Source: Opitutaceae bacterium
GTDB lineage: Bacteria > Verrucomicrobiota > Verrucomicrobiia > Opitutales > Opitutaceae
NCBI GenBank assembly: GCA_025352845.1
Contig: JANXSC010000374.1
Coordinates: forward strand, 1 to 40,674
DNA: 40,674 nt
Direction of reading: 5' to 3'
Part shown: positions 18,105-28,600 of the stretch, one piece after another
Numbering within the stretch: position 1 is the stretch's first letter
Layout of the letters: every line of letters begins with the position of its first letter
Translations under genes and position numbers: made by a program
Notes under the pieces: generated by a model
What the model was told of the DNA's origin: nothing
Databases searched by the model: none
Seen by the model: the letters and a program-made list of their open reading frames with translations, nothing else

Positions 18105-20579
18105 ATGAAAGTCCAGAACTCCCTTAAGTGGGTCGCCGCTGCTTTGGTGACTCTTACCCCCTCCGTCCTCCGCGCGAGCGAGGCCGATATCCGCATCCCC
18201 GATCTGCGGACCATCACGTTTTTCGGCGGCGCGCTGAGTGGCACCGCGATCCTGATGATCGGGCTCGTCGTCTGTGCGCTCGGCACGATCTACGGGTGGA
18301 TGCAATACGTGCAGACGCGCAACCTTCCCGTGCACTCCTCGATGGCGGCCGTTTCCCAAATCATCTGGGAGACGTGCAAGACCTACCTGTTTCAGCAGGG
18401 CAAGTTTCTCGCCGCGCTGTGGGTGCTCATCGCGATCTGCATGGGGTATTATTTCGGCGTGCTCTCGCACCTGTCCGCCGGCCACGTGGCCATCATTCTC
18501 GCGGCGTCGGTGCTCGGCATCCTCGGCAGCTACGGGGTCGCGTGGTTTGGGATTAGAATCAACACCGTCGCGAATAGCCGCGCCGCGTTCTCCGCGCTCC
18601 AGGGCAACCCGCTCGCCACGCTGCTCATCCCGCTCAAGTCCGGCATGAGCGTCGGCCTCGTGCTCGTCGCCGTGGAGCTGTTCTTCATGATCTGCATTCT
18701 GCGGTTCCTCCCTTCGGACCTCGCCGGGCCGTGCTTCATCGGTTTCGCGATCGGCGAATCGCTCGGTGCCTCCGCGCTGCGGATCTGCGGCGGCATCTTC
18801 ACCAAGATCGCCGATATCGGCGCCGACCTCATGAAGATCGTCTTCAACCTGCCCGAGGACGACCCGCGCAACCCCGGCGTGATTGCCGACTGCACGGGCG
18901 ACAACGCCGGCGACTCCGTCGGACCCACCGCCGACGGCTTCGAGACCTACGGCGTAACCGGCGTCGCGCTGATCGCGTTTCTCGCGCTCGCGCTCGCGGC
19001 CAATCCCACGCTCTGTGGCGTGCTCATCGTGTGGCTCTTCGCGATGCGCATCCTGATGGTCCTCACCTCGCTCGCCAGCTACTGGATCAACGACGCGATC
19101 AGCAAATCCGTCTGGGGCTCCGCCAAGGATTTCAACCTCGAGCACCCGCTCACCAATCTCGTCTGGATCACCTCGCTCGTCTCGATCGCGGTCACTTACG
19201 TCGCAAGCTACCTGCTGCTCGCCAGTCATCCCAGCGTGGGCACGAATCTCTGGTGGGTGCTCTCGACCATCATCTCGATCGGCACCATCGCCGGCGCGCT
19301 GATTCCCGAGTTCACGAAGGTGTTTACCTCGACCGAGAGCCGCCACGTGAAGGAAGTCGTCACCTCCTCCCGCCAAGGCGGCGCTTCGCTCAACATCCTC
19401 AGCGGCCTCGTCGCGGGCAACTTCTCGGCGTTCTGGACCGGCCTCTGCATTCTCACGCTGATGTTCGGCGCGTATTATTTTTCCGGCCACGCCGCCGTGC
19501 AGGCGATGATGCCGGAGGCGTTTCGCTTCGCCGCGCCGATCTTCGCGTTTGGCCTCGTGGCCTTCGGCTTCCTCGGCATGGGCCCCGTCACCATCGCGGT
19601 CGATTCCTTCGGCCCGGTCACGGACAACGCGCAGTCCGTTTACGAGCTCTCGCAGATCGAGGCGAAGCCGGGCATCGTCGCCGAGATCGAGCGCGACTTC
19701 GGCTTCAAGCCCGACTTCGCGCACGCCAAGCACCAGCTCGAGAAGGGCGACGGCGCCGGCAACACCTTCAAGGCGACCGCCAAGCCCGTGCTCATCGGCA
19801 CCGCCGTCGTCGGCGCGACCACGATGGTCTTCGGCATTATCATGATGCTGAAGGCGCATTTCTCCGCGATCGATCCGACCTTCAACGTCCTTGAGAAACT
19901 CTCGCTCGTGCATCCCGAGGCACTGATGGGCCTGCTCATGGGCGGCGCGGTGATCTACTGGTTCACCGGCGCGAGCACGCAGGCGGTCGTCACCGGCGCC
20001 TACCGCGCGGTCGTTTACATCAAGGATAACATGAAGCTCGACGCGACCACCGCCGCCGTCGAAGCCTCGAAGGAGGTCGTGAAGATCTGCACGCAGTATG
20101 CGCAAAAGGGCATGATCAACATCTTCATCGTCATCTTCTGCTTCAGCCTCTCCCTCGCATTCTTCGATCCGTTCTTCTTCATCGGCTACCTGATCGGCAT
20201 GGCGTTCTTTGGTCTCTTCCAAGCCATCTTCATGGCCAACGCCGGCGGCGCATGGGACAACGCGAAGAAAATCGTCGAGGTCGAACTCAAGATGAAGAAC
20301 ACCCCGCTCCACGCCGCGACCGTCGTCGGCGACACCGTGGGCGATCCGTTCAAGGACACGTCGTCGGTCTCGTTGAATCCGGTAATCAAGTTCACGACCC
20401 TCTTCGGCCTCCTCGCCGTCGAGATCGCGGTGAAGATGGAAGCCGGCCTCAAGCACGGCCTCGGCGTGGCGATCTTCCTTGTCGCGCTCGTCTTCGTCTA
20501 CCGCAGCTTCTACGGCATGCGCATCCCGCTCAACCCCGGCGACGCCGATGTCACGCCGCACCAGATGCAGAAGGGGTGA
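18105..20579 (+). CDS. hppA: Membrane-bound ion-translocating pyrophosphatase
   Basis: DCTGDNAGDSVGPTADGFETYG signature, multiple TM segments, GNTFKATAKPVLIGTAVVG, GGAWDNAKKIVE, TVGDPFKDTSS. Confidence 0.96.
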   Translation: MKVQNSLKWVAAALVTLTPSVLRASEADIRIPDLRTITFFGGALSGTAILMIGLVVCALGTIYGWMQYVQTRNLPVHSSMAAVSQIIWETCKTYLFQQGKFLAALWVLIAICMGYYFGVLSHLSAGHVAIILAASVLGILGSYGVAWFGIRINTVANSRAAFSALQGNPLATLLIPLKSGMSVGLVLVAVELFFMICILRFLPSDLAGPCFIGFAIGESLGASALRICGGIFTKIADIGADLMKIVFNLPEDDPRNPGVIADCTGDNAGDSVGPTADGFETYGVTGVALIAFLALALAANPTLCGVLIVWLFAMRILMVLTSLASYWINDAISKSVWGSAKDFNLEHPLTNLVWITSLVSIAVTYVASYLLLASHPSVGTNLWWVLSTIISIGTIAGALIPEFTKVFTSTESRHVKEVVTSSRQGGASLNILSGLVAGNFSAFWTGLCILTLMFGAYYFSGHAAVQAMMPEAFRFAAPIFAFGLVAFGFLGMGPVTIAVDSFGPVTDNAQSVYELSQIEAKPGIVAEIERDFGFKPDFAHAKHQLEKGDGAGNTFKATAKPVLIGTAVVGATTMVFGIIMMLKAHFSAIDPTFNVLEKLSLVHPEALMGLLMGGAVIYWFTGASTQAVVTGAYRAVVYIKDNMKLDATTAAVEASKEVVKICTQYAQKGMINIFIVIFCFSLSLAFFDPFFFIGYLIGMAFFGLFQAIFMANAGGAWDNAKKIVEVELKMKNTPLHAATVVGDTVGDPFKDTSSVSLNPVIKFTTLFGLLAVEIAVKMEAGLKHGLGVAIFLVALVFVYRSFYGMRIPLNPGDADVTPHQMQKG

Positions 20580-20612
20580 GAGTCAGATCGCGATCGGTCG
20601 GATGATATTTCC

Positions 20613-20642
20613 AAAGCGGGCTCCACGTGAGCCCGCTTTTTT
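20613..20642 (+). terminator. Rho-independent terminator after hppA
   Basis: AAAGCGGGCTC-cacgt-GAGCCCGCTTT followed by TTT; 11-bp perfect stem. Confidence 0.9.
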
Positions 20643-20698
20643 CGCACCGCTCCCGCGCCTCCGCTTGCCACGTCGCCTCCGACGCGCAGGATTTTCCC

Positions 20699-21523
20699 AT
20701 GGCCGAAACCGCGACGCCCGACCTCGAAGCCTACTTCGCGCGCATCGGTTACGACGGGCCGCGCACCGTCTCGCTTGCGACGCTTGACGGAATTCACCAG
20801 CACCACGCGCAGACGATCCCTTTCGAGAACCTCGACATCCAGCTCGGCCGCCGCATCGCCGTCGATCTCGCCGCGATCGAGCGGAAACTCGTCCACGAAA
20901 AACGCGGCGGCTACTGCTTCGAACACAACACCCTCCTCGCCGCCGTGCTGCGCGCGCTGGGGTTTCAAGTCACAACGCATCTCGGCCGGGTGCGCTGGCA
21001 GATTCCGGTGGAGACGCCAACCGCTCTCACCCATCAGGTCTTGCGCGTCGAGATCGCGGACGCCGGGCCGCATCTGGCCGACGTCGGCTTTGGCAGCATG
21101 TCGCTTTTCCGGCCGCTGCGCTGGGAATTCGACGTGGCGCAGGCCGGCTGCCTCGAGTCACGCCGCCTCGTCCGTCGTGGCGAACTCATCGCGCACCAGG
21201 CCCGAATCGGCGGGACGTGGACCGATGTCTATGTCTTCACGCCGAACGACGTCCCCGGCATCGATATCGAGGTCGCCAACTGGTTCACGTGCGCGCACCC
21301 GCAGTCGCCGCTCCGGCAAAACCTCCGCGCCTCCCGCACGCTCGCCGACCGCCGCTACACACTCCTGAATTCCGAGTTCAACATCCGTCACGCCGACGGC
21401 CGCGTCGAGCGCCGCACGATTGCGACCGCCGAGGAACTCCTCGCGATCCTCGCCGAGTATTTCGGCCTGCACTTCCCGCCCGGCACGCGCTTCGGCCAGC
21501 CCGGCGCGCCCTGGCCACAATAA
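20699..21523 (+). CDS. Arylamine N-acetyltransferase
   Basis: ATG at 20699; IPFENLDIQLGRRIAVDL...KRGGYCFEHNTLLAAVLRALGF...LTHQVLRVEI...HLADVGFG. Confidence 0.92.
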   Translation: MAETATPDLEAYFARIGYDGPRTVSLATLDGIHQHHAQTIPFENLDIQLGRRIAVDLAAIERKLVHEKRGGYCFEHNTLLAAVLRALGFQVTTHLGRVRWQIPVETPTALTHQVLRVEIADAGPHLADVGFGSMSLFRPLRWEFDVAQAGCLESRRLVRRGELIAHQARIGGTWTDVYVFTPNDVPGIDIEVANWFTCAHPQSPLRQNLRASRTLADRRYTLLNSEFNIRHADGRVERRTIATAEELLAILAEYFGLHFPPGTRFGQPGAPWPQ

Positions 21524-21599
21524 TTGCTTTTCTCCACAGCCCTCCGCCTTCTTACATCTCCCTTCACCCATCTTCCATCTCCGCCCGCCTCCGCCTCCC

Positions 21600-23360
21600 A
21601 TGCGTCTCCCCTCCTCCCTCCGTCTCGCCTCGCTCGCCCTCCTCGCCTCCACGCTCCACGCCGCCGATCCCGCGTTCGATACCTTCGCGCAAAAACTCGC
21701 CGACGAATGGATGCGCGCCAATCCCGCCGGCGCGACGCAGCAGCAGTATTTCTCCGGCGCGGAGCAGGACGCGCTCGACCGCCAGCTCACGCCAATTACG
21801 CGCGAGGCCCGCTCCGCGCGCGCCGCGCTCGCCGCCCGCGGCCTCACCGAACTCGCGAAATTCGACCGCGCGCGTTTCTCCGAGGCGCAGCGCAACTCCG
21901 CCGCGATGCTCGCGTGGCAACTCGACGACATCGTGCGCGCCGAACCGTTTGAGGAGCACGCCTTCGTCTTCAACCAATTCCGCGGGCTCCAGCTCGGCCT
22001 CGTTAATTTCCTCAGCCAGACTCATCCGATCCGCAACGCGCGCGACATCGACAACTACCTCGCGCGCCTCGCCCTCGTCGCCGCGCAGCTCGACGAAGGC
22101 ATCGCGCAAGCCCGCGACCGCGCGAGCCGCGGCCTGCTCCCGCCGAAATTCATCCTCACCGCCACCATCGATCAAATCGGGCGCTTCATCGGCGATGGCG
22201 CGGCGGGCGCCAACGTCCTTGTCGCCTCGCTCGGCGAACGCGCGGCCAAGTTGAAAAATTTTCCCGCCGCCGATCACGCCACGTCCGTCGCCACCGCCGA
22301 GAAAATCGTGGCCGCGCAAATCATCCCGGCCTTCCAGCGCGTGCGCGCACTCCTCCAGGAGCAGCTCCCGCGCGCCTCCGACGCCGCCGGCCTTTCGAAC
22401 CTCCCCGGCGGCGCCGCCGCCTACGCCAACGCCCTCAAGCGCAACACCACGACCTCGCTCTCCGCCGACGAGATTCACGCGCTCGGCCTCCGCGAGGTCG
22501 AGCGCATCGAGACGCAGATGGACAAACTCCTCCGCGAACTCGGCTACACCGACAGCACCGTCAACGCCCGCTACAAAAAACTCGAGGCTGACCTCCAACC
22601 GAAGGAAGCCGACCCGCGTCCCGCGCTGCTCGCGCGCTACACCGAGCTCGTGCGCGACGCGGAAAAACGCGCCGCCTTGATTTTCGATCTGCGGCCCGTC
22701 GCGCCCTGCGAGGTTCGCCGCGAGCCACCGTTCAGCGAGAAGAACGCCGCCGCGCACTACACCGGCCCGGCGCGCGACGGCACGCGCCCCGGCGTGTTTT
22801 GGGTGCCGCTCCCCGGCCCGACCTTCCGCATCGTGTCGATGCGCTCGCTCGCCTACCACGAGGCCGTGCCCGGCCATCATTTCCAAATCGCGCTGCAGGC
22901 CGAGAGCACCGAGCTGCCCGCGTTCCGCCGCGATCGCGTCTTCGGCGGACTCTCCGCGCATTCCGAGGGCTGGGGACTCTACGCCGAGCGCCTCGCCGCC
23001 GAGAACGGCTGGTATGAGGGCGACAAAGTCGGCGCCCTCGGCCAGCTCGACAGCGAACTCTTCCGTGCGCGCCGACTCGTCGTCGACACCGGCCTCCACG
23101 CGAAAAACTGGACGCGCCAGCAGGCAATCGACTACGGCATCCCGGTCTCCGAGGTGGAGCGCTACGTCGTCCTCCCCGGCCAGGCCTGCTCCTACAAAAT
23201 CGGCGAACTCCGCATTCTCGCGATCCGCGATCAGGCGCGGCAAAAACTCGGCGCAAAATTTTCCCTGAAGGAATTCCACAACGTGATCCTCCGCAACGGC
23301 AACGTCCCCCTCGACGTGCTCGAACAGATCGTGGGCGACTGGGTGCGGGCGAAGGGCTGA
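21600..23360 (+). CDS. DUF885 domain-containing secreted protein (putative metallopeptidase)
   Basis: Signal MRLPSSLRLASLALLASTLHA; SLAYHEAVPGHHFQIALQAES; HSEGWGLYAERLA; PGQACSYKIGELRI. Confidence 0.9.
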   Translation: MRLPSSLRLASLALLASTLHAADPAFDTFAQKLADEWMRANPAGATQQQYFSGAEQDALDRQLTPITREARSARAALAARGLTELAKFDRARFSEAQRNSAAMLAWQLDDIVRAEPFEEHAFVFNQFRGLQLGLVNFLSQTHPIRNARDIDNYLARLALVAAQLDEGIAQARDRASRGLLPPKFILTATIDQIGRFIGDGAAGANVLVASLGERAAKLKNFPAADHATSVATAEKIVAAQIIPAFQRVRALLQEQLPRASDAAGLSNLPGGAAAYANALKRNTTTSLSADEIHALGLREVERIETQMDKLLRELGYTDSTVNARYKKLEADLQPKEADPRPALLARYTELVRDAEKRAALIFDLRPVAPCEVRREPPFSEKNAAAHYTGPARDGTRPGVFWVPLPGPTFRIVSMRSLAYHEAVPGHHFQIALQAESTELPAFRRDRVFGGLSAHSEGWGLYAERLAAENGWYEGDKVGALGQLDSELFRARRLVVDTGLHAKNWTRQQAIDYGIPVSEVERYVVLPGQACSYKIGELRILAIRDQARQKLGAKFSLKEFHNVILRNGNVPLDVLEQIVGDWVRAKG

Positions 23361-23440
23361 TTGGATCGGCGCACGAGGACCCTGGCGCGCGGCGCATCTC
23401 AGTTTTTTTGCACGCTTCATTGAGCGGGAACGCGCCGCAA

Positions 23441-23501
23441 CGTAGCACGGGCAGTCTGCCCGTGATGGATCGGAAAACGCGGTCAGGCTGACCGCGCTAC
23501 G
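23441..23501. repeat. GTAG-hairpin / hairpin-CTAC palindromic element, copy 2
   Basis: Arms 23441-23464 and 23478-23501; shares ggaaaacgcggtcaggctg[g/a]ccg[t/c]gctacg with copy 1. Confidence 0.8.
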
Positions 23502-23603
23502 CCCGGCATCGGCCGCAGTTGCAAGAAAGTGGGATGCGCCCTTGGCGCGGGGTGCCGTTCGCCGGTTGCGACGGACGCCCGGCACGCTCAACCTCGCGAC
23601 CGC

Positions 23604-24468
23604 ATGGCTCGCATCCGGCCCGACCTCCTCGGCGTTTTTCTGCTCTCGGCGGCGACGCTCGCCGCCCAACCGCTCACGCGCGTCGCGGCTACGTCGCTGC
23701 GCCTGCCGCCAAATCCACCCGCGACCAACTACACCACCGTCCGCGCATTCGCGCCGCTCTCGTTCACACAACCTGTCGCCGTCGTCACGCCGCCCGGCGA
23801 GACCCGGCGGCTCTTCGTGGTCGAGAAGACCGGCCGCATCTGGGTCATCCCCGATGTCACCGCGACCACACCCACGCGCACCCTGTTTCTCGATCTCGCG
23901 GCGCGCCCGGCGACCCCGCGCACTCCCGCCTGCTCCAGCGCATCTCAATCCGCGGCCCCGGCCAGATGCCGCTCCTCGCCACCAACGAGCGCGACCTCGC
24001 CGGCGAATCGCTCCTCGCGCAATGGATCGCATCGCTCGCCACCACCGGCCCGGCCGAACCGCCGAGCCGGCTCATCAACCTCGCCGCTCGTGCGCAAGTC
24101 GGCACCGCCGCGAATGCACTCATCGCCGGTTTCGTCATCGGGCCGGGCACCGAGAAAACGTGCTCGTCCGCGCCGTCGGGCCGCCGCTCGGTGCCGCGCC
24201 CTTCAATGTGCCGGGCGTGCTCGCGCAACCCGTCGGCACGCTCTTCTCCGGCGCACAGGCCGTCGCAAGCAACGCCGCGTGGAACTCCGCCACCAATGCC
24301 GCCGCGATCCGCGACACCGCGCGCACCGTCGGTGCGTTCGCCCTCACCGAAGGCAGCCGCGACAGCGCGCTGCTCGTCACGCTCAGTCCCGGCGCCTACA
24401 CGATTCAAGTCGCCGGCGCGAACGCGACCACGGGTCTCGCGCTCGTCGAAGTTTACGAAGTGCCGTAA
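23604..24468 (+). pseudogene. PQQ-dependent sugar dehydrogenase-like gene with internal deletion and frameshifts
   Basis: Frame 0: signal + FAPLSFTQPVAVVTPPGETRRLFVVEKTGRIWVIP...LFLDLAAR; frame 2: GDPAHSRLLQRISIRGPGQMPLLATNERDLAGESLLAQWIASL...GPGTEK; frame 1: NVLVRAVGPPLGAAPFN...ALVEVYEVP*. Confidence 0.75.
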
Positions 24469-24492
24469 AGGCGCGGGTCTCGGCCGCGCGAT

Positions 24493-25044
24493 TCAATTTT
24501 CCACCTGCGCCGCCGCCCACTCCGCCGACAGCCCGAGTCGCACGCACGCCGCGCCAATCGCCGCCCGGTCGATGGCTTCGCCACTGACCAAGAGCATACC
24601 GCGGATGTCGCGCAGGTGTTTCTCCCCGCCGCCGGCGCGAAAGAACCGGAGCTTGTGCAGAATCACGGACTCCGGTGCCGCAAACCACACCGGGCGACCG
24701 GAAATCTCCAGCGCCCGCCGGCGGGAAAACCACGCGCGCTCTTCGCCCGCCAGCGGATAAAAATCCGCCTTCGTCATCGACTCCAGTGCGATCACATTGA
24801 GGTGCCCGCCTTGCGCCCGGCCGAGCTCGACGATCACCACTTCCTCGGGCGGCACGTAAAAACGATCCGCGGGAAAGGCGCACACGAGCTTCGCGGCATC
24901 GGCCGTCTCGAGTTGGATGACCAAATCGACATCATTGGTCGCCCGCGGCTCACCATAAAGCGACGACGCCACCGAGCCGACGACCGCGTAAGGCACACCG
25001 ATTTCGTCCAACGGTTCGGTGAACTGAAACAGCCAGTCCCACAT
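24493..25044 (-). CDS. Nucleotidyltransferase-superfamily protein
   Basis: VPYAVVGSVASSLYGEPRATNDVDLVIQLE (GS...DxD signature); PESVILHKLRFFRAGGGEKHLRDIRGML. Confidence 0.75.
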   Translation of the reverse strand: MWDWLFQFTEPLDEIGVPYAVVGSVASSLYGEPRATNDVDLVIQLETADAAKLVCAFPADRFYVPPEEVVIVELGRAQGGHLNVIALESMTKADFYPLAGEERAWFSRRRALEISGRPVWFAAPESVILHKLRFFRAGGGEKHLRDIRGMLLVSGEAIDRAAIGAACVRLGLSAEWAAAQVEN

Positions 25045-25047
25045 CGC

Positions 25048-25272
25048 TCAGTCGCGGGCCGACAACCACCAGCGACGCACGCTGGCCCGCTGCTGCGCTG
25101 CGGACCAGTCGGGGTGCCGCCGCGCGACATCCGCCTCCTTGATCGCCGTCAGCGCGGCGTTGATCCGGGCCACCACCGCAAGCTTCGCCGTCGGTGTGGC
25201 GGCGCGATACAACGCCACGAGCCGCGGTTCGAGTGCGGTCTCCCGCGATGCCAGCCGGACGCCCATTTCCAT
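25048..25272 (-). CDS. Small helical protein upstream of the nucleotidyltransferase (function unknown)
   Basis: MEMGVRLASRETALEPRLVALYRAATPTAKLAVVARINAALTAIKEADVARRHPDWSAAQQRASVRRWWLSARD*; 3-bp gap to 24493..25044. Confidence 0.6.
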   Translation of the reverse strand: MEMGVRLASRETALEPRLVALYRAATPTAKLAVVARINAALTAIKEADVARRHPDWSAAQQRASVRRWWLSARD

Positions 25273-25690
25273 GCGCGGATTTCTTGAAGACGCATCCTCG
25301 AATGGCAAGCGCGCTACTCGCCGCGTCCCGGTCGCGGCCCAAGTCCCCGCTTGCCACCGGTCACGCACGGATTCACACCCTCAGCCGCTTCGTCTGTCAT
25401 CCCCTTGCGTTACCCCTGTCTCGCTGCCCGGTCCTGCCGGGTGACGTTTCGTGCGTGGGTTAGTTCAACCCTGTCCGCTTCCTTCCTACCCGCGATGAAA
25501 ACTGTGCCTGCCCTTCCTCCGCCACGCCCGCCATGTTTTCGGCGCGCTCGTTTTTTTCCTAGGCACCGCGCTCCGCGCGCAGGCGCTCGACCCCGCCTTC
25601 ACCCCCAACCCCAACGCCGATGTCTTCGCTCTCGCCGCCCAGCCGGACGGGAAGATTCTGGTCGGCGGCAATTTCACCCTCATCGGCGGC

Positions 25691-28600
25691 GTGGCACGGA
25701 GTCGGCTCGCGCGCCTTAATCCCGACGGCACGGTCGACAGCACGTTTAATCCCAGTCCCAACACGACAGTCGCAGCCCTGCTCGTGCAGCCTGACGGAAA
25801 AATCCTGGTTGGCGGGGGATTCACTACGATTGCCGGCACCACGCGGGTCCGCTTGGCGCGGCTCAATCCCAACGGCTCGCTCGACTCCGGCTTCACGGCC
25901 GGCGCCGATGGCAGCGTGTATTCGCTCGCCGTGCAGGCCGACGGAAAGATCCTGATTGGTGGCCTGTTTGCCATCGTTAACGAAACTCCGCGCAGCGCAA
26001 TCGCCCGCTTGAACGCCGACGGATCCCTCGACGCAGCGTTCAATTTGAACGTGACCGGCGTCAACGTCGGCACCCAACAACAGCTCGCAGCGATCGTCGT
26101 CCAGCCCGATGGCAAAATCTTGCTTGGGGGAAATTTTTCTCAAGTCGCGGGACAGCCGCGCGCGAGCCTGGCCCGCGTGAACCCGGATGGTTCACTCGAC
26201 AGCACGTTTAACATCGGCACCGGTTCGACCAGCGATGTGCAAACCATCGTTTTGCAGCCCGACGGGAAAATTCTGATCGGCGGCTCGTTTTCTCTGTTCT
26301 CCGGTCAGATCCGGCGCGGTATCGCCCGCCTCAACCAGGATGGATCGCTCGACAACACCTCGACCTCCGGCCCGAGCGGCGTCGTGCGGGTGATTGTGTT
26401 GCAGCCCGACGGAAAGTTCTTTGCCGGCGGAAATTTTAACGCCGTCGGCACGGTCCCACGCAGCCGCCTCGCGCGATTCAATTCCGACGGCACCCTCGAC
26501 AGCGCTTTCGACCCCGATGTGACCGGCGCCATCGGCTTATCTACCCCGGGAATCTATGCGATGGTCGCGCCAGCCCCAGGACAGTTGGTGTTCGCCGGCA
26601 CGTTCGCTGCCGTTTCCGCCCAGCCTCGGAGCGGTATCGCCCGGCTCGGCTCGCCGCTGCCGTCGATCACGACGCAACCCACCGGGCTCTTCGCCACTAG
26701 CGGCGCCAACGTCACCCTCACCGTGGCCGCCACCGGCGATGCGCTCCGCTATCAGTGGCGGCGCGACGGTGCCGACCTTCCCGGCGCCACCCAATCCACG
26801 CTCTCGCTCACCAATCTTCAGTCCAACGCCGGAGGCGCCTTCAACGTCGCCGTCGCCAATGCTTACGGTGCGAGCGTTTCCAGCTCCGCCGTCGTATCGC
26901 TCGCCACGCCGCCGACGGTCGCGTTTACGTTTTCGACCCTCGCCGGCTCGTCGACGGCGATCGGTCGCGTCGACGCCACCGGCGCTGCCGCGCGCTTCGA
27001 TCATCCCACCGGCCTGACGATCGATGCCGCGGGCATCATCTACACCGTCGACAGCGTGAGCAATTTCATCCGCAAGATCACGCCGGCCGGAGTCGTGACC
27101 ACGATCGCTTCGCAGGTTGGTCTCGGCATCGCCGTCGATGGCGCGGGCAATCTCTTCGTGGCCGACGCGCGCTCGCGCATCATCCGCATTTCGCCGACGG
27201 GTGTCTTCACCACCTTCGCCGGCTCCGCGACCGCGGGGCGCGCCGACGGCACGGGAGCCGACGCGCAATTCGACACGCCGAGCGCCGTCGCCCTCGATCG
27301 CGTGGGAAATATTTTCGTCGCCGACACCAACAACCGCACCATCCGCCGCATCACGCCCGCCGGGGTCGTCACCACGCTCGCGGGCACCGCGGGCCAATCC
27401 GGTTCCACCGATGGGGTCGGCGCGGAGGCGCGCTTCGCGTTTCCTCGTGGACTCGCACTCGACGTCGCGGGCAATCTCATCGTCGCCGACGGCGTCAGCG
27501 TCCGCAAGGTGACGCCCGTCGGCGTCGTCACCACCCTCACCACCGCGGCCAACGCTATCGGGGTCGCCACCGATCCGGCGGGCAACACCTACATCGCCGA
27601 AGTCGGCGCGCACACGATCCGCCGACTCGCGCCCGACGGCACAAACACACTCATAGCCGGCGCGACCGACGTCAGCGGCAGCGATGATGGCGCCGGTGCC
27701 ACCGCGCGCCTCAACAGCCCGTGGGGCCTCGTCGTTGATTCCACCGGCAACCTCTACGTCGCCGACAACGGCAACAACACGATCCGCAAGGGCACGGCGA
27801 GCGTGCTCCCTTTCGCGATCACACTGCCTCCCGCGCCGTCGCACTCGGCGGCCGGCGCCAGCGTCGCGCTCTCTGTCGGCGCCTCCGGCGGCAACCTCGC
27901 CTACCAGTGGAAGAAAGACGGCGCCATCATCGCCGGCGCGACCAACGCCGCCTTCACGTTGGCGAATCCCTCCGCCACCGCCGACATGGGATACTATTCG
28001 GCCGTGGTCACCAGCGCAGGCACGAGCGTCGAGACTGCGTCGGCGTTCCTCTCCGTCACCAATCCCGCCGCGCCCGGCCGCCTCATCAACGTCGCCACGC
28101 GCGGCCTCGTCCAGCCCGGCGGCGCGCTCACGCCCGGCTTCGTGCTGCGCGGGACCGGCACGAGGCAACTCGTCGTCCGCGGCGTAGGTCCGACCCTTCT
28201 ACGCTTCGGCCTCGGAGGTTCGCTCGCCGATCCGCGCTTCGAACTCGCACCGCTCGGCGGCGCGACGTTGCTCACCAACGACGACTGGGCCACCGGTGGC
28301 AGCACGCTCGCCGCATCGAGCGCCGCCGTCGGCGCGTTTCCGCTCGATCCGTTGTCGAAGGACGCCGCGGCCTTCACGACGCTCACGCCCACGGGCAACG
28401 GCACCGGCTACACCGTGCGCGTCACGGGTGCCACCGCCACCGACTCCGGCATCGCGCTCGCCGAAATCTACGACGCTGATCCGCTCACCTCGCCCGTGCA
28501 GATTGTGAATGTTTCCACGCGCGGCTTTGTCGGCACAGGTGCGAATGCGCTCGTCCCCGGTTTCGTCATCGGCGGCAGCGGTCCGCTCCAGCTTCTCATC

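Noticed and set aside
18045-20561. 838-aa minus-strand ORF opposite hppA
   Set aside because: Antisense mirror frame of a confidently identified pyrophosphatase; composition (DE/R/H-rich, no domains) is typical of an artefact
21564-24032. 822-aa minus-strand ORF opposite the DUF885 gene
   Set aside because: Antisense artefact of high GC; the plus strand encodes HEAVPGHH/HSEGWGLYAE motifs
25570-26650. Possible CRISPR-like or satellite repeat array
   Set aside because: The periodicity comes from protein-level delta-60 repeats with varying DNA and spacing; no identical direct repeats with unique spacers anywhere in the window
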